Shown piece by piece: positions 1 through 10,678 of a stretch of 64,000 nt of DNA (positions are counted from its first letter, which is position 1; each line of letters starts with the position of its first letter). The stretch spans positions 1,860,001 to 1,924,000 of the forward strand of contig NC_016946.1 of the NCBI RefSeq assembly GCF_000277125.1, given 5' to 3'. Position numbers and translations under genes: made by a program. The DNA comes from Mycobacterium intracellulare ATCC 13950 (GTDB taxonomy: Bacteria; Actinomycetota; Actinomycetes; Mycobacteriales; Mycobacteriaceae). The notes beneath the pieces are model-generated. The model searched no databases. It was given only the letters and a program-made list of their open reading frames with translations, and had not been told where the DNA came from.

Positions 1-152
1 TGGGGGAGTGCGGCATGGCGCTGGCATTCGACCGTGACAAGCTCCCGGACCTGCACGGCGTCCTCACGCCCGCGGCCGCGATGGGCGACGCGCTGCTGGA
101 CCGGTTCCCCGCCGCGGGTGTGTCCTTGCAGGTTGAGCGGCTCGCGGGGTGA
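1..152 (+). CDS. C-terminal end of a saccharopine dehydrogenase-like / trans-acting enoyl reductase family protein (partial)
   Basis: Only the last 49 codons are in the window, reading in frame from base 3 to TGA at 150-152. The tail contains GVLTPAAAMGDALLDRF, the typical C-terminal signature of the mycobacterial saccharopine-dehydrogenase-like family (Rv2449c; Rv2953 is the trans-acting enoyl reductase of phthiocerol synthesis). In M. tuberculosis Rv2449c lies immediately upstream of valS on the same strand, as here, so orthology to Rv2449c is likely. The active-site and NAD(P)-binding parts are outside the window, so activity cannot be judged. Confidence 0.75.
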   Translation, partial: GECGMALAFDRDKLPDLHGVLTPAAAMGDALLDRFPAAGVSLQVERLAG

Positions 153-173
153 CCCGGCTCACGGTTCGGGCAC

Positions 174-204
174 TTACACGAGGGTAAACGGCGCTCCCTA
201 GAAT
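174..204 (+). promoter_or_regulatory. Candidate promoter for a leaderless valS transcript
   Basis: A TAGAAT -10 box at 199-204 matches the mycobacterial TANNNT consensus and ends 6 bases before the GTG start at 211, so transcription would start at or next to the start codon. There is no Shine-Dalgarno-like sequence before the GTG. A weak -35-like TTACAC lies at 174-179 with a long 19-base spacer. Confidence 0.5.
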
Positions 205-210
205 TGACGG

Positions 211-2859
211 GTGACCGCCAGCCCCAGCCCCGCCACCGACCTGCCCAAGTCGTGGGATCCCGCTGCGGCCGAGGGCGCGATCTACCAGAAGTGGGTCGAC
301 GCCGGATACTTCGCGGCGGACCCGGCCAGCGCCAAGCCCGGCTACTCGATCGTGTTGCCGCCGCCGAACGTGACCGGCAGCCTGCACATGGGTCACGCGC
401 TCGAACACACCATGATGGACGCCCTGACCCGCCGCAAGCGGATGCAGGGATATGAGGTGTTGTGGCAGCCGGGCATGGACCACGCCGGCATCGCCACCCA
501 GAGCGTGGTGGAAAAGCAGCTCGCGGTCGACGGCAAGACCAAAGAGGACTTCGGCCGGGAGCTGTTCGTCGAGAAGGTCTGGGACTGGAAGCGCGAGTCC
601 GGCGGCGCCATCGGCGGCCAGATGCGCCGGCTCGGCGACGGGGTCGACTGGAGCCGCGACCGGTTCACCATGGACGAGGGCCTGTCGCGGGCGGTCCGCA
701 CCATCTTCAAGCGGCTCTACGACGCCGGGCTGATCTATCGGGCGGAGCGGCTGGTCAACTGGTCGCCGGTGCTTCAGACCGCGATTTCCGACATCGAGGT
801 CGACTACCTCGACGTCGAGGGCGAGCTGGTGTCGTTCCGCTACGGCTCGCTCGACGACTCGCAGCCGCACATCGTGGTCGCGACCACCCGGGTCGAGACG
901 ATGCTCGGCGACACCGCGATCGCCGTGCATCCGGACGACGCGCGATACCGCCACCTGGTCGGCACCACACTGGCGCATCCCTTCGTCGACCGTGAGCTGG
1001 TCGTCGTCGCCGACGAGCACGTGGACCCCGAATTCGGTACCGGCGCAGTCAAAGTCACGCCCGCACACGACCCGAACGACTTCGAGATCGGGCTGCGGCA
1101 CGGGTTGCCGATGATCTCGATCCTGGACACCAAGGGCCGAATCGTCGATACCGGAACGCAATTCGACGGGATGGACCGCTTCGAGGCCCGCGTCGCGGTC
1201 CGCGAGGCGCTGGCCGCCGAGGGCCGCGTCGTCGAGGAGAAGCGACCATACCTGCACAGCGTCGGGCACTCCGAGCGTAGCGGTGAACCGATCGAGCCGC
1301 GGCTGTCGCTGCAGTGGTTTGTCCGCGTCGAGTCGCTGGCCAAGGCGGCCGGCGACGCGGTGCGCAACGGCGACACCGTGATTCACCCCGCAAGCCTGGA
1401 GCCGCGTTGGTTCGCCTGGGTCGACGACATGCGCGATTGGACGATCTCGCGGCAGCTGTGGTGGGGCCACCGCATCCCGATCTGGTACGGGCCCAACGGG
1501 GAGCAGGTGTGCGTGGGTCCCGACGAGACGCCGCCGGAAGGCTGGGAACAGGACCCCGACGTGCTGGACACCTGGTTCTCCTCGGCGCTGTGGCCGTTTT
1601 CCACCCTGGGCTGGCCGGACAAGACCCCCGAGCTCGAAAAGTTCTACCCGACAAGCGTTCTGGTTACCGGCTACGACATCTTGTTCTTCTGGGTGGCCCG
1701 GATGATGATGTTCGGCACGTTCGTCGGCGACGACGACGCCATCACCCTGGACGGTCGCCGCGGCCCGCAGGTGCCGTTCACCGATGTCTTCCTGCACGGG
1801 CTGATCCGCGACGAATCCGGGCGCAAGATGAGCAAGTCCAAGGGCAACGTCATCGACCCGCTGGACTGGGTGGAACTCTTCGGCGCCGACGCCCTGCGGT
1901 TCACGCTGGCCCGCGGCGCCAGCCCGGGCGGTGACCTGGCGATCGGCGAGGACCACGTCCGGGCGTCGCGCAATTTCTGCACCAAGCTGTTCAACGCCAC
2001 CCGCTACGCGCTGCTCAACGGCGCGCAGCTGGCGTCCCTGCCCCCGCCGGCCGAACTCACCGACGCCGACCGATGGATCCTCGGGCGACTGGAAGAGGTT
2101 CGCGCGGAAGTCGATTCGGCGTTCGACAACTACGAGTTCAGCCGCGCCTGCGAAGCGCTCTACCACTTCGCCTGGGACGAATTCTGCGACTGGTACGTGG
2201 AATTGGCCAAGACGCAACTGGCCGAGGGGGTCGCGCACACGACGGCGGTGCTGGCGGCGACGCTGGACACCCTGCTGCGGCTGCTGCACCCGGTGATCCC
2301 GTTCATCACCGAGGCCCTCTGGCAGGCGCTGACCCACAACGAGACTCTGGTGATCGCCGACTGGCCGCAGCCGTCCGGGATAGCCCTGGATCAGGTTGCC
2401 GCGCAACGGGTTACCGACATGCAGAAGCTGGTGACCGAGGTGCGCCGGTTCCGCAGCGATCAGGGGCTGGCGGACCGCCAGAAGGTGCCGGCCCGGATGA
2501 CGGGCGTCGAGGGAGCCGATCTGGGCACCCAGGTGAGCGCGGTGACGTCGCTGGCGTGGCTGACGGCCGCCGGGCCGGGATTCCGCCCGTCGGCGTCGGT
2601 GGAAGTCAGGCTGAGCGGCGGCACCGTCGTCGTCGAACTGGACACCTCGGGCACCATCGACGTCGCCGCCGAGCGTCGCCGGCTGGAAAAGGATCTGGCC
2701 GCGGCGCACAAGGAACTGGCGTCGACCACCGCCAAATTGGCCAACGAGGACTTCCTGGGCAAGGCCCCCCAAAACGTCGTCGACAAGATCCGGGACCGTC
2801 AACGCCTGGCCCAGGAGGAAACCGAGCGGATCAACGCGCGGCTAGCCGGGCTGCAATGA
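211..2859 (+). CDS. valS: Valine--tRNA ligase
   Basis: Class I aminoacyl-tRNA synthetase of 882 residues that charges tRNA-Val with valine in the cytosol. The HIGH signature appears as HMGH at residues 59-62 after PPPNVTGS. The KMSKS signature is intact at 539-543. Between them lies the CP1 editing domain, and the C-terminal part holds the anticodon-binding domain and a valyl-type coiled-coil arm (about 800-882, rich in K/E, with A-rich heptads). Length is normal for the actinobacterial enzyme. The start is GTG at 211, supported by the -10 box placed for leaderless translation. The stop overlaps the folC ATG, so the two genes are translationally coupled. Confidence 0.97.
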   Translation: MTASPSPATDLPKSWDPAAAEGAIYQKWVDAGYFAADPASAKPGYSIVLPPPNVTGSLHMGHALEHTMMDALTRRKRMQGYEVLWQPGMDHAGIATQSVVEKQLAVDGKTKEDFGRELFVEKVWDWKRESGGAIGGQMRRLGDGVDWSRDRFTMDEGLSRAVRTIFKRLYDAGLIYRAERLVNWSPVLQTAISDIEVDYLDVEGELVSFRYGSLDDSQPHIVVATTRVETMLGDTAIAVHPDDARYRHLVGTTLAHPFVDRELVVVADEHVDPEFGTGAVKVTPAHDPNDFEIGLRHGLPMISILDTKGRIVDTGTQFDGMDRFEARVAVREALAAEGRVVEEKRPYLHSVGHSERSGEPIEPRLSLQWFVRVESLAKAAGDAVRNGDTVIHPASLEPRWFAWVDDMRDWTISRQLWWGHRIPIWYGPNGEQVCVGPDETPPEGWEQDPDVLDTWFSSALWPFSTLGWPDKTPELEKFYPTSVLVTGYDILFFWVARMMMFGTFVGDDDAITLDGRRGPQVPFTDVFLHGLIRDESGRKMSKSKGNVIDPLDWVELFGADALRFTLARGASPGGDLAIGEDHVRASRNFCTKLFNATRYALLNGAQLASLPPPAELTDADRWILGRLEEVRAEVDSAFDNYEFSRACEALYHFAWDEFCDWYVELAKTQLAEGVAHTTAVLAATLDTLLRLLHPVIPFITEALWQALTHNETLVIADWPQPSGIALDQVAAQRVTDMQKLVTEVRRFRSDQGLADRQKVPARMTGVEGADLGTQVSAVTSLAWLTAAGPGFRPSASVEVRLSGGTVVVELDTSGTIDVAAERRRLEKDLAAAHKELASTTAKLANEDFLGKAPQNVVDKIRDRQRLAQEETERINARLAGLQ

Positions 2860-4325
2860 CCGAGCCGCCCGAGTGGGCTGAGGACCCCGAAGTTCCCGGC
2901 GCGGTTCCCACCCCGGACCCCACCCCGGACGAGATCGCTGCCCTGTTGCAGGTCGAGCACCTGCTGGACCAGCGCTGGCCCGAAACCAAGATCGAGCCGA
3001 GCCTGACCCGGATCAGCGCGCTGATGGACCTGCTGGGTTCACCGCAATTGGCCTACCCGTCGATCCACGTCGCGGGCACCAACGGCAAGACCTCGGTGGC
3101 CCGGATGATCGACGCGCTGATCACCGCGCTGCACCGGCGCACCGGGCGCACCACCAGCCCGCACCTGCAATCGGCGGTGGAACGCATCTCGATCGATGCC
3201 AAGCCGATCAGCCCCGCGCAGTACGTGGCGACCTACCGCGAGATCGAGCCGTTCGTGCAGATGGTCGACGCGCAATCGCAGGCCGCCGGCGGGCCCGCGA
3301 TGAGCAAGTTCGAGGTGCTGACCGCGATGGCGTTCGCCGCGTTCGCCGACGCCCCCGTCGACGTCGCCGTGGTCGAGGTGGGGATGGGTGGGCGCTGGGA
3401 CGCCACCAACGTGATCAACGCCCCGGTGGCGGCCATCACCCCGATCGCCCTCGACCACGTCGACTACCTGGGCGACGACCTCGCCGGCATCGCGGGGGAG
3501 AAGGCCGGCATCATCACCCGGGCGCCCGAGGGCGCACCCGACACCGTGGCGGTCATCGCGCGTCAGGCGCCCGAGGCGATGGAAGTGTTGTTGGCCCAAA
3601 CCGTTCAAGCCGACGCCGCGGTGGCCCGCGAGGATTCGGAGTTCGCCGTGCTGGGCCGCCAGGTCGCCATCGGCGGGCAGGTGCTGCAGCTGCAGGGGCT
3701 GGGCGGGGTGTATTCCGACGTCTACCTGCCGCTGCACGGAGAACACCAGGCGCACAATGCGGCCCTGGCGCTGGCCGCCGTCGAGGCCTTCTTCGGCGCC
3801 GGCGCGCAGCGTCAGCTCGACGTCGAGGCGGTTCGCGCGGGTTTCGCCGCCGTCGTCAGCCCGGGCCGGCTGGAGCGGATGCGCAGCGCGCCCACTGTGT
3901 TCATCGACGCCGCGCACAACCCCGCCGGTGCCGCCGCGCTGGCGCAGACGCTGGCGGGCGAATTCGACTTCCGCTATCTGGTAGGGGTGCTCAGCGTGCT
4001 GGCCGACAAGGACGTCGACGGCATCCTCGCCGCCCTGCAACCGGTGTTCGACGCCGTCGTGGTCACCCACAACGGGTCCCCGCGGGCGGTCGATGTCGAA
4101 TCGCTGGCCCTGGCGGCGCGCGAGACGTTCGGGCCCGACCGGGTGAGCACCGCCGAGAACCTGCGCGACGCCATCGACGTCGCGACCGCGCTGGTCGACT
4201 CCGAGGTGGAGGGGGCCGCGCTCGACGGCCACGCCGAGGACTTCTCCGGGACCGGGATCGTCATCACCGGCTCGGTCGTCACCGCCGGCGCGGCGCGCAC
4301 CCTGTTCGGGCGTGATCCGCAGTGA
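2856..4325 (+). CDS. folC: Dihydrofolate synthase / folylpolyglutamate synthase
   Basis: Mur-ligase-like ATP-dependent enzyme of 489 residues that joins glutamate to dihydropteroate or folates in the cytosol. The P-loop GTNGKTS is at residues 74-80. Further Mur-ligase features are the [12 protein letters not shown] block and DHVDYLGD, with the C-terminal Rossmann domain including [12 protein letters not shown] Pro/Asp/Glu-rich N-terminal extension of about 30 residues precedes the conserved core. The ATG at 2856 overlaps the valS stop (ATGA), which fixes the start; the same reading frame is open far upstream inside valS, but that is not coding. The stop overlaps the next GTG, so valS-folC-DUF4233 form a coupled operon. 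Confidence 0.95.
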   Translation: MTEPPEWAEDPEVPGAVPTPDPTPDEIAALLQVEHLLDQRWPETKIEPSLTRISALMDLLGSPQLAYPSIHVAGTNGKTSVARMIDALITALHRRTGRTTSPHLQSAVERISIDAKPISPAQYVATYREIEPFVQMVDAQSQAAGGPAMSKFEVLTAMAFAAFADAPVDVAVVEVGMGGRWDATNVINAPVAAITPIALDHVDYLGDDLAGIAGEKAGIITRAPEGAPDTVAVIARQAPEAMEVLLAQTVQADAAVAREDSEFAVLGRQVAIGGQVLQLQGLGGVYSDVYLPLHGEHQAHNAALALAAVEAFFGAGAQRQLDVEAVRAGFAAVVSPGRLERMRSAPTVFIDAAHNPAGAAALAQTLAGEFDFRYLVGVLSVLADKDVDGILAALQPVFDAVVVTHNGSPRAVDVESLALAARETFGPDRVSTAENLRDAIDVATALVDSEVEGAALDGHAEDFSGTGIVITGSVVTAGAARTLFGRDPQ

Positions 4326-4672
4326 CCGACCAGAACCGGCCCGACCCCTGGCGCAGCTTCGGCGCGGTGATGGCCCTCACGCTGTTTCTGGAAGCGATCG
4401 TGGTGCTGCTCGCGATCCCGGTGGTGGGCGCGGTCGGCGGAGGCCTCACGACGGCGTCGCTGGCCTACCTGATCGGCCTGGCCGTACTGCTGATCCTGAT
4501 GGGCGGGGTGCAGCGCAAACCCTGGGCCATCTGGGCCAACCTCGGAGTGCAGGTGATCCTGCTCGCCGGCTTCGCCGTGTATCCCGGCGTGGGGTTCATC
4601 GGCGTGTTGTTCACCGGGTTGTGGGGCTTGATCGCCTACTTCCGGGCCGAGGTCCGGCGCAGGCAGGGGTAG
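4322..4672 (+). CDS. DUF4233 membrane protein (Rv2446c-like)
   Basis: A 116-residue integral membrane protein with four hydrophobic helices (about 14-34, 42-60, 67-84 and 86-106) and a short basic tail ending RRRQG. It belongs to the DUF4233 family that follows folC in mycobacteria (Rv2446c); no biochemical function is established. The GTG start overlaps the folC TGA by four bases, so it is co-translated with folC. The position between folC and ndkA is conserved, but this does not by itself reveal a role in folate or nucleotide metabolism. Confidence 0.85.
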   Translation: MTDQNRPDPWRSFGAVMALTLFLEAIVVLLAIPVVGAVGGGLTTASLAYLIGLAVLLILMGGVQRKPWAIWANLGVQVILLAGFAVYPGVGFIGVLFTGLWGLIAYFRAEVRRRQG

Positions 4673-4680
4673 CCCGGCGG

Positions 4681-4686
4681 TACGCT
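4681..4686 (+). promoter_or_regulatory. Candidate -10 box for leaderless ndkA
   Basis: TACGCT fits TANNNT and ends 7 bases before the GTG of ndkA, giving a predicted transcription start at the start codon. No convincing -35 and no Shine-Dalgarno are visible. The box lies just after the DUF4233 stop codon, so ndkA may have its own promoter in addition to read-through. Confidence 0.45.
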
Positions 4687-4693
4687 GTCCGCC

Positions 4694-5104
4694 GTGACCG
4701 AACGGACATTGGTACTGATCAAGCCGGACGGCGTCCAGCGACAGCTGGTGGGGGAGATCATCGGCCGGATCGAGCGAAAAGGCCTCACCCTCGCCGCGCT
4801 GAAACTCCGGCACGTCAGCCAAGACCTCGCCGCCCAGCACTACGCGGAACACGAGGGCAAGCCTTTCTTCGAGTCGTTGCTGGCATTCATCACCTCGGGG
4901 CCGGTGGTCGCGGCCATCGTGGAGGGACCGCGCGCGATCGCGGCGTTTCGGCAGCTCGCGGGCGGTACCGACCCGGTCGAGAAGGCGATCCCCGGCACGA
5001 TCCGGGGCGATTTCGGGCTCGAGACGCAGTTCAATCTGGTGCACGGCTCGGATTCGATCGAGTCGGCCAAGCGAGAAATCGGGCTCTGGTTTCCCGACGC
5101 CTAG
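4694..5104 (+). CDS. ndkA: Nucleoside diphosphate kinase
   Basis: A 136-residue NDP kinase that transfers the gamma-phosphate of ATP to nucleoside diphosphates through a phospho-histidine. The active-site motif NLVHGSDS places the catalytic histidine at residue 117. The N-terminal signature [12 protein letters not shown] and the PGTIRGDFG phosphate-binding loop are intact. The length matches the M. tuberculosis enzyme, and the GTG start gives the expected N-terminus [12 protein letters not shown]. It is followed by a 343-base non-coding stretch that belongs to rne. Confidence 0.97.
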   Translation: MTERTLVLIKPDGVQRQLVGEIIGRIERKGLTLAALKLRHVSQDLAAQHYAEHEGKPFFESLLAFITSGPVVAAIVEGPRAIAAFRQLAGGTDPVEKAIPGTIRGDFGLETQFNLVHGSDSIESAKREIGLWFPDA

Positions 5105-5447
5105 AGCTGCGACGATCGTCCCCGCGGCGCGTTGCGGACCGGGGTTCGTCCGACCGGGCTGCATCAGGTGTGGCTTGGGCGCCGACGTGATGTGGGATAC
5201 TGATGTCGGGTGAACGTCGCCGGACCGGCGTCAGACACCCGAATGAAGACTTAGACAAGCGCGACCATAGCCCCGTCGCCTTGGTTCGCTGCATGTCAGG
5301 CCGTCATTCAGCACGGCGCCGAGTGGGTTCTAACCTGAGCCGCTCGGGGCGAGACCATCACAAGCCCGGGAGAAGTGACCCGGGCCCATAGCGAAGCCCT
5401 CGCGTGGCCGCGTCGCAACGACGCGCCCGGGGGCTTGAGGAGAATAC
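5105..5447 (+). promoter_or_regulatory. rne promoter and long structured 5' leader
   Basis: This 343-base stretch holds no supportable gene. A candidate promoter has -35 TTGGGC at 5175-5180, a 15-base spacer and -10 GATACT at 5196-5201, predicting a leader of about 240 bases before the rne GTG. The leader contains two perfect hairpins: GCCCGGG/CCCGGGC at 5364-5385 (8-base loop) and CGCGTCG/CGACGCG at 5409-5425 (3-base loop). A Shine-Dalgarno GAGGAG at 5437-5442 follows. Long leaders are known for RNase E genes, including autoregulation through the leader in enteric bacteria. Autoregulation here is inference. Confidence 0.6.
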
Positions 5448-8282
5448 GTGGTAGACGGTGCACCAACTGCAGACCCATCAGAAGAATCGGCCCGGTCCGG
5501 GGAGCTGCCCGACCGGTTGAGGGTCCATTCGTTGGCCCGGACGCTGGGAACCACCAGCAAACGGGTCCTGGACGCGCTCAGCGAGCTGGACGGGCGGATT
5601 CGCAGCGCACACTCCACCGTGGACCGCGCCGACGCGGTGCGGGTGCGTGACCTGCTGGCCGCCCAGCCCCAGGAATCCCCGGACGCCGCCACCGAACCCG
5701 TCGTGGATGCCGGCGAACCCGAATCCCGGCTGATGCTGGAAACCCCCGACAACGCCGCCGAGCGGCCGCATTACATGCCGCTCTTCGTCGCGCCGCAGCC
5801 ACTGGACAGCGACGATGACAGCGACACCGACACCGACACCGACGAGAGCGCCGACTCCGACGATTCCGACGGCGACGACGACGAGCAGGCCGACCGCCCG
5901 TCGAACCGGCGGCGCCGTCGCGGCCGCCGGGGCCGCGGCCGCGGGCGCGGCGAGCAGGGCGGACCCGAGGGCCAGAACGACGGCGACGACGACGAGCCGC
6001 AGGGCCGGGGCAAGAAGGGCGCCCAGTCCGACTCCGGCGATTCCGACGACGCCGACGACGAGGACTCCGACGACGGCGACGACTCCGAGGGCGGTGACGA
6101 CGGTTCGGCGGATGGTGGCAGCCGTCGCCGCCGCCGGCGCCGGCGCCGCAAATCCGGATCGGGCGACGACAACGACGAAGGGCCTTCACCCGACGACCCG
6201 CCCAACACGGTCGTGCACGAGCGGCCGCCCCGCAATGGCAAGAACGGCGGCGACGGCGGCAGCGCGAGCAACGAGATCAAGGGCATCGACGGCTCGACTC
6301 GGCTGGAGGCCAAGCGCCAACGACGCCGCGACGGCCGCGACGCCGGGCGGCGCCGCCCCCCGGTGCTGACCGAGGCCGAATTCCTGGCCCGCCGCGAGGC
6401 CGTCGAACGCGTCATGGTCGTCCGGGACCGGGTCCGCAGCGAGCCGCCACACCAGGGTTCGCGGTATACCCAGATCGCCGTCCTCGAGGACGGCATCGTC
6501 GTTGAGCACTTCGTGACCTCGGCCGCGTCGGCGTCCCTGGTCGGCAACATCTACCTCGGCATCGTGCAGAACGTGCTGCCCTCGATGGAGGCGGCCTTCG
6601 TCGACATCGGCCGCGGCCGCAACGGCGTGCTCTACGCCGGCGAGGTCAACTGGGAGGCCGCCGGACTCGGCGGGTCCGACCGCAAGATCGAACAGGCGCT
6701 CAAGCCCGGCGACTATGTCGTCGTCCAGGTCAGCAAGGACCCGGTCGGGCACAAGGGGGCGCGGCTCACCACGCAGGTGTCGCTCGCGGGCCGCTACCTG
6801 GTCTACGTGCCGGGGGCGTCGTCGACCGGGATCAGCCGCAAGTTGCCCGACACCGAACGCCAGCGCCTCAAGGAGATCCTGCGCGAGGTGGTGCCGTCCG
6901 ACGCGGGGGTGATCATCCGGACCGCGTCCGAGGGCGTCAAGGAAGACGACATCCGCAACGACGTCACCCGCCTGCAGGAGCGCTGGAAGCAAATCGAGGC
7001 CAAGGCCATCGAGATCAAGGAGAAGGCCGCCGGGGCCGCCGTGGCGCTCTACGAAGAGCCCGACGTGCTGGTCAAGGTCATCCGCGACCTGTTCAACGAA
7101 GACTTCGCGGGCTTGGTCGTCTCCGGGGACGAGGCCTGGAACACCATCAACGAATACGTGAATTCCGTTGCGCCCGACCTTGTTTCGAAGCTGAGCAAAT
7201 ACGAGCCGCCCGCCGGGCCGGACGGGTCGAGCGGGCCGGACGTGTTCGCCGTGCACCGCATCGACGAGCAGCTGGCCAAGGCGATGGACCGCAAGGTCTG
7301 GCTGCCCTCGGGCGGCACCCTGGTGATCGACCGGACCGAGGCGATGACGGTGGTCGACGTCAACACCGGCAAGTTCACTGGCTCCGGGGGGAACCTCGAG
7401 CAGACGGTCACCAAGAACAACCTCGAGGCGGCCGAGGAGATCGTGCGCCAACTGCGGCTGCGCGACATCGGCGGCATCGTCGTCATCGACTTCATCGACA
7501 TGGTGCTGGAATCCAACCGCGATCTGGTGCTGCGCCGGCTCACCGAGGCGCTGGCCCGTGACCGCACCCGCCATCAGGTGTCCGAGGTGACGTCGCTCGG
7601 TTTGGTGCAGCTGACCCGCAAGCGGTTGGGCACCGGACTGGTCGAGGCCTTCTCGACGTCGTGCCCGAACTGTGGCGGCCGCGGCATCCTGCTGCACACC
7701 GACCCGGTGGATTCGGCCCCGTCGAACGGCCGCAAGTCCGAGTCCGGGGGCCGGCGCGGCCGGCGCAAGAAGAACAAGGCCGAGGAGCCGGTCGTGGCCA
7801 AGGTGCCCGTCCATTCGCCCGGCGAGCACCCGATGTTCAAAGCGATGGCGGCCGGCTCGTCCACGCAGGCGGCATCCGAGGACGACGAATCCGACGAGGC
7901 CACCGAGGAAACCAGCGACGAGTTCGACGAGAAGGCGCGGCGCGACGAGGACGTCTCCGACGCCGACCAAGAGGACTTCGACGACACCGACGACGACTCG
8001 GACGACGACACCGACGACGACTCGGACGACGATTCCGACGACGACTCGGACGACGACTCGGATGACGACGACCTCGATGACGAGGAAGACCTGGGCGACG
8101 ACGACGAGGACCTCGAACTCGACGACGACGACCTGGACACCGAGGACTCCGACGATTCCGACGACTCCGACGATGCCGACGGCGGTTCGGCCACGGCGGA
8201 CCAGGGCGGCCCAACCCAGGGCCGCCCCCGGCGCCGACGCGCGGCGGGCAGGCCCGCCGGGCCGCCGATCCACGCGGACTGA
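5448..8282 (+). CDS. rne: Ribonuclease E/G family endoribonuclease
   Basis: A 944-residue single-strand-specific endoribonuclease for mRNA decay and rRNA processing. A short DNA-binding-like N-terminal segment (about 20-70) is followed by a low-complexity arm alternating acidic D/S/E blocks and arginine patches (about 120-300). The catalytic core starts near 315 with the S1 domain. The DNase I-like subdomain has metal-binding aspartates at D637 (DVNTGKF) and D681 (VVIDFIDM), equivalent to E. coli D303 and D346. The Zn-link CPNC is C739/C742. The C-terminal arm (about 790-944) is an unusually long Asp/Ser tract ending in an Arg/Pro-rich tail. The GTG start is fixed by GAGGAG 5 bases upstream. 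Two intrinsically disordered arms flanking a central core is the known mycobacterial arrangement. Confidence 0.96.
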   Translation: MVDGAPTADPSEESARSGELPDRLRVHSLARTLGTTSKRVLDALSELDGRIRSAHSTVDRADAVRVRDLLAAQPQESPDAATEPVVDAGEPESRLMLETPDNAAERPHYMPLFVAPQPLDSDDDSDTDTDTDESADSDDSDGDDDEQADRPSNRRRRRGRRGRGRGRGEQGGPEGQNDGDDDEPQGRGKKGAQSDSGDSDDADDEDSDDGDDSEGGDDGSADGGSRRRRRRRRRKSGSGDDNDEGPSPDDPPNTVVHERPPRNGKNGGDGGSASNEIKGIDGSTRLEAKRQRRRDGRDAGRRRPPVLTEAEFLARREAVERVMVVRDRVRSEPPHQGSRYTQIAVLEDGIVVEHFVTSAASASLVGNIYLGIVQNVLPSMEAAFVDIGRGRNGVLYAGEVNWEAAGLGGSDRKIEQALKPGDYVVVQVSKDPVGHKGARLTTQVSLAGRYLVYVPGASSTGISRKLPDTERQRLKEILREVVPSDAGVIIRTASEGVKEDDIRNDVTRLQERWKQIEAKAIEIKEKAAGAAVALYEEPDVLVKVIRDLFNEDFAGLVVSGDEAWNTINEYVNSVAPDLVSKLSKYEPPAGPDGSSGPDVFAVHRIDEQLAKAMDRKVWLPSGGTLVIDRTEAMTVVDVNTGKFTGSGGNLEQTVTKNNLEAAEEIVRQLRLRDIGGIVVIDFIDMVLESNRDLVLRRLTEALARDRTRHQVSEVTSLGLVQLTRKRLGTGLVEAFSTSCPNCGGRGILLHTDPVDSAPSNGRKSESGGRRGRRKKNKAEEPVVAKVPVHSPGEHPMFKAMAAGSSTQAASEDDESDEATEETSDEFDEKARRDEDVSDADQEDFDDTDDDSDDDTDDDSDDDSDDDSDDDSDDDDLDDEEDLGDDDEDLELDDDDLDTEDSDDSDDSDDADGGSATADQGGPTQGRPRRRRAAGRPAGPPIHAD

Positions 8283-8308
8283 GCCCCGACAGCCAGGTCG
8301 TGTCCGGT

Positions 8309-8338
8309 TTGACCCTGTAGCCGCTGGTCACGTACCCT
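8309..8338 (+). promoter_or_regulatory. Candidate promoter of the rplU-rpmA-obg-proB operon
   Basis: TTGACC at 8309-8314 and TACCCT at 8333-8338, separated by 18 bases, form a good SigA-type promoter. It lies just after rne and would give a leader of about 150 bases before rplU. The 214-base gap carries no gene; the dctA gene found between rne and rplU in M. tuberculosis is absent. Confidence 0.55.
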
Positions 8339-8496
8339 TGGACAGTTGTCGTCAGGCCGGGCGACTAAGCTTTGGCCGGCGGCAGCGGGACTCCCGGGGA
8401 ATCGGAGCAGGCCCGCAACCCAGACCCACCACGTGCACCGCGGCTGGTTCGCGCGCGACGCGCCGAGCAGCGGCTAGAAGAAGGAGCAGAGCAACG

Positions 8497-8808
8497 ATGG
8501 CGACCTACGCAATCGTCAAGACGGGCGGCAAGCAGTACAAGGTCGCCGTCGGGGACGTGGTCAAGGTCGAGAAGCTCGACTCTGAGCCGGGTTCGAATGT
8601 GTCGCTGCCGGTCGCACTGGTGGTGGACGGCGCCAAGGTGACCACCGACGCGGCGGCGCTGGCCAAGGTCGCGGTCACCGGCGAAGTGCTCGAGCACACC
8701 AAGGGCCCCAAGATCCGCATCCACAAGTTCCGGAACAAGACCGGCTACCACAAGCGTCAGGGCCACCGTCAGCAGCTGACGGTCCTGAAGGTCACCGGCA
8801 TCAAGTAG
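8497..8808 (+). CDS. rplU: 50S ribosomal protein L21
   Basis: A 103-residue large-subunit protein that binds 23S rRNA near L20. The N-terminus [16 protein letters not shown] and the C-terminal [17 protein letters not shown] segment are diagnostic. The Shine-Dalgarno AGAAGGAG lies about 10 bases before the ATG. It is followed after 13 bases by rpmA, the usual pairing. Confidence 0.98.
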   Translation: MATYAIVKTGGKQYKVAVGDVVKVEKLDSEPGSNVSLPVALVVDGAKVTTDAAALAKVAVTGEVLEHTKGPKIRIHKFRNKTGYHKRQGHRQQLTVLKVTGIK

Positions 8809-8821
8809 TAAAGGCGAAGAC

Positions 8822-9088
8822 ATGGCACACAAGAAGGGCGCTTCCAGCTCGCGCAACGGTCGCGATTCCGCCGCACAGCGGCTGGGCGTGAAGCGATTCG
8901 GCGGCCAGGTCGTCAAGGCCGGCGAGATCATCGTTCGTCAGCGCGGCACCAAGTTCCACCCGGGCGTTGGTGTCGGGCGCGGCGGCGACGACACGTTGTT
9001 CGCCAAGGAAGCCGGCGCCGTCGAATTCGGAATCAAGCGCGGCCGCAAGACCGTCAACATCGTCGCGGCCGGACAAGCCACCGACTGA
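8822..9088 (+). CDS. rpmA: 50S ribosomal protein L27
   Basis: An 88-residue large-subunit protein whose N-terminal tail reaches the peptidyl-transferase centre. It starts [16 protein letters not shown], with no cleavable N-terminal extension of the Firmicutes type, and contains the conserved [20 protein letters not shown] region. An AAGGCGAAG ribosome-binding site lies in the 13-base gap after rplU. Confidence 0.98.
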   Translation: MAHKKGASSSRNGRDSAAQRLGVKRFGGQVVKAGEIIVRQRGTKFHPGVGVGRGGDDTLFAKEAGAVEFGIKRGRKTVNIVAAGQATD

Positions 9089-9098
9089 GCGCCGCGAG

Positions 9099-9146
9099 CG
9101 TGCACCCACTGCGATAATTCGAGGCAATTCTCGCAGTAGCCGCACG
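9099..9146. repeat. Two-stage stem-loop between rpmA and obg
   Basis: An inner imperfect hairpin has arms at 9108-9119 and 9126-9137 (12 bp with one mismatch, loop CGAGGC). It is nested in outer arms CGTGC (9099-9103) and GCACG (9142-9146), separated from the inner stem by 4-base bulges on each side. There is no U-tract. It may be an mRNA-processing or attenuation element, or a dispersed palindrome. Confidence 0.5.
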
Positions 9147-9178
9147 TTCGGCGAGCGAGACGGGTGAGAGGACCCACG

Positions 9179-10678
9179 ATGCCTCGGTTCGTCGACCGCG
9201 TCGTCATCCATGCGCGCGCCGGTTCCGGGGGCAACGGCTGCGCCTCGGTCCATCGCGAGAAGTTCAAGCCACTCGGCGGCCCCGACGGCGGCAACGGCGG
9301 CCGCGGCGGCAGCATCGTCTTCGTCGTCGATCCCCAGGTCCACACCCTGCTCGACTTCCATTTCCATCCCCACGTCACCGCGCCGTCGGGCAAGCAGGGG
9401 ATGGGCAGCAACCGCGACGGCGCCGCCGGCGCCGACCTGGAAGTCAAAGTCCCCGACGGAACCATCGTCCTCGACGACAACGGCCGGCTGCTGGCCGACC
9501 TGGTGGGCGCGGGCACCCGCTTCGAAGCCGCCGCCGGTGGTCGCGGCGGCCTGGGCAACGCCGCGCTCGCCTCCCGCGCGCGCAAGGCTCCCGGTTTTGC
9601 GCTGCTGGGTGAGCAGGGCGAGACCCGCGACCTGACGCTGGAACTCAAGACCGTCGCCGACGCCGGCCTGATCGGCTTCCCGTCGGCCGGCAAGTCGTCG
9701 CTGGTGTCCACCATCTCGGCGGCCAAACCCAAGATCGCCGACTACCCCTTCACCACGCTGGTCCCCAACCTCGGCGTCGTGTCGGCCGGCGAGCACACCT
9801 TCACCGTCGCCGACGTTCCCGGCCTGATCCCCGGCGCCTCGCAGGGCCGCGGCCTGGGCCTGGACTTCCTCCGGCACATCGAGCGATGCGCCGTGCTGGT
9901 GCACGTCGTCGACTGCGCCACCGCCGAGCCCGGCCGCGACCCGATCTCCGATATCGACGCGCTCGAGGCCGAACTCGCCGCGTATACGCCCACCCTGCGG
10001 GGGGACGCGACGCTGGGCGATCTCGCCGACCGGCCCCGCGCGGTGGTGCTCAACAAGATCGACGTCCCCGAGGCGCGCGAGCTCGCCGAATTCGTTTACG
10101 ACGAGATCGCCGAGCGCGGATGGCCGGTGTTCTTGGTGTCGACCGTCGCGCGAGAAGGTCTGCAGCCATTGATCTTTGGGCTGTGGACGATGATCTCGGA
10201 ATACAAGGCCGCCCAACCCGAGATCGTGCCGCGCCGCCCGGTGATCCGTCCGATCCCCGTCGACGACAGCGGCTTTCGCGTCGAGCCGGATCCGCAGCAG
10301 CCGGGCGCCTTCGTGGTCAGCGGCGCGCGGCCCGAACGCTGGGTGCGTCAGACCAACTTCGACAACGACGAGGCCGTGGGGTATCTCGGCGACCGCCTGG
10401 CGCGCCTCGGAGTCGAGGAGGAACTGCTGCGGCTGGGTGCGCGCGCGGGGTGCGAAGTGACCATCGGCGACATGACGTTCGATTGGGAGCCGCAAACGCC
10501 TGCGGGACAGCAGGTTACGTTGTCGGGCAGGGGAACCGACGCGCGGCTCGAGCGCAGCGAGCGGGTCGGGGCCGCGGAGCGCAAGGCCGCCCGGCGGCAG
10601 CGCCGCACCGGCGACGATGCAGAGCGCAGCGATGCGGAGGAGCGGCGCAGGACCAGAGGCGGCGGTGAGGAGTCATGA
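9179..10678 (+). CDS. obg: GTPase Obg (ribosome-associated)
   Basis: A 499-residue GTPase needed for late 50S assembly and stress control. The glycine-rich Obg fold covers about 1-158, with the tandem G-rich turns GGNGGRGG. The G domain follows, with G1 GFPSAGKSS at 166-173+, G3 DVPG at 212-215 and G4 NKID near 294. A C-terminal OCT domain ends in a basic/acidic tail of about 50 residues ([20 protein letters not shown]). I chose the ATG at 9179 over the in-frame GTG at 9164, because GAGAGGA lies 6 bases before the ATG and MPRFVDRV is the conserved N-terminus. It overlaps proB by four bases. Confidence 0.95.
   Translation: MPRFVDRVVIHARAGSGGNGCASVHREKFKPLGGPDGGNGGRGGSIVFVVDPQVHTLLDFHFHPHVTAPSGKQGMGSNRDGAAGADLEVKVPDGTIVLDDNGRLLADLVGAGTRFEAAAGGRGGLGNAALASRARKAPGFALLGEQGETRDLTLELKTVADAGLIGFPSAGKSSLVSTISAAKPKIADYPFTTLVPNLGVVSAGEHTFTVADVPGLIPGASQGRGLGLDFLRHIERCAVLVHVVDCATAEPGRDPISDIDALEAELAAYTPTLRGDATLGDLADRPRAVVLNKIDVPEARELAEFVYDEIAERGWPVFLVSTVAREGLQPLIFGLWTMISEYKAAQPEIVPRRPVIRPIPVDDSGFRVEPDPQQPGAFVVSGARPERWVRQTNFDNDEAVGYLGDRLARLGVEEELLRLGARAGCEVTIGDMTFDWEPQTPAGQQVTLSGRGTDARLERSERVGAAERKAARRQRRTGDDAERSDAEERRRTRGGGEES

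Noticed and set aside
64-2802. 912-codon open frame antisense to valS
   Set aside because: It is the mirror of a perfectly conserved valS gene in GC-rich DNA, with Arg/Gly/Pro-rich, low-information translation and no known domain.
2073-2855. Long N-terminal extension of folC within valS
   Set aside because: The extension is a shadow of valS; the ATGA overlap at 2856 and the Mur-ligase core define the start.
6186-8273. 695-codon open frame antisense to rne
   Set aside because: Generated by the repetitive Asp/Ser codons of rne; the Val/Gly-rich translation has no domain structure.
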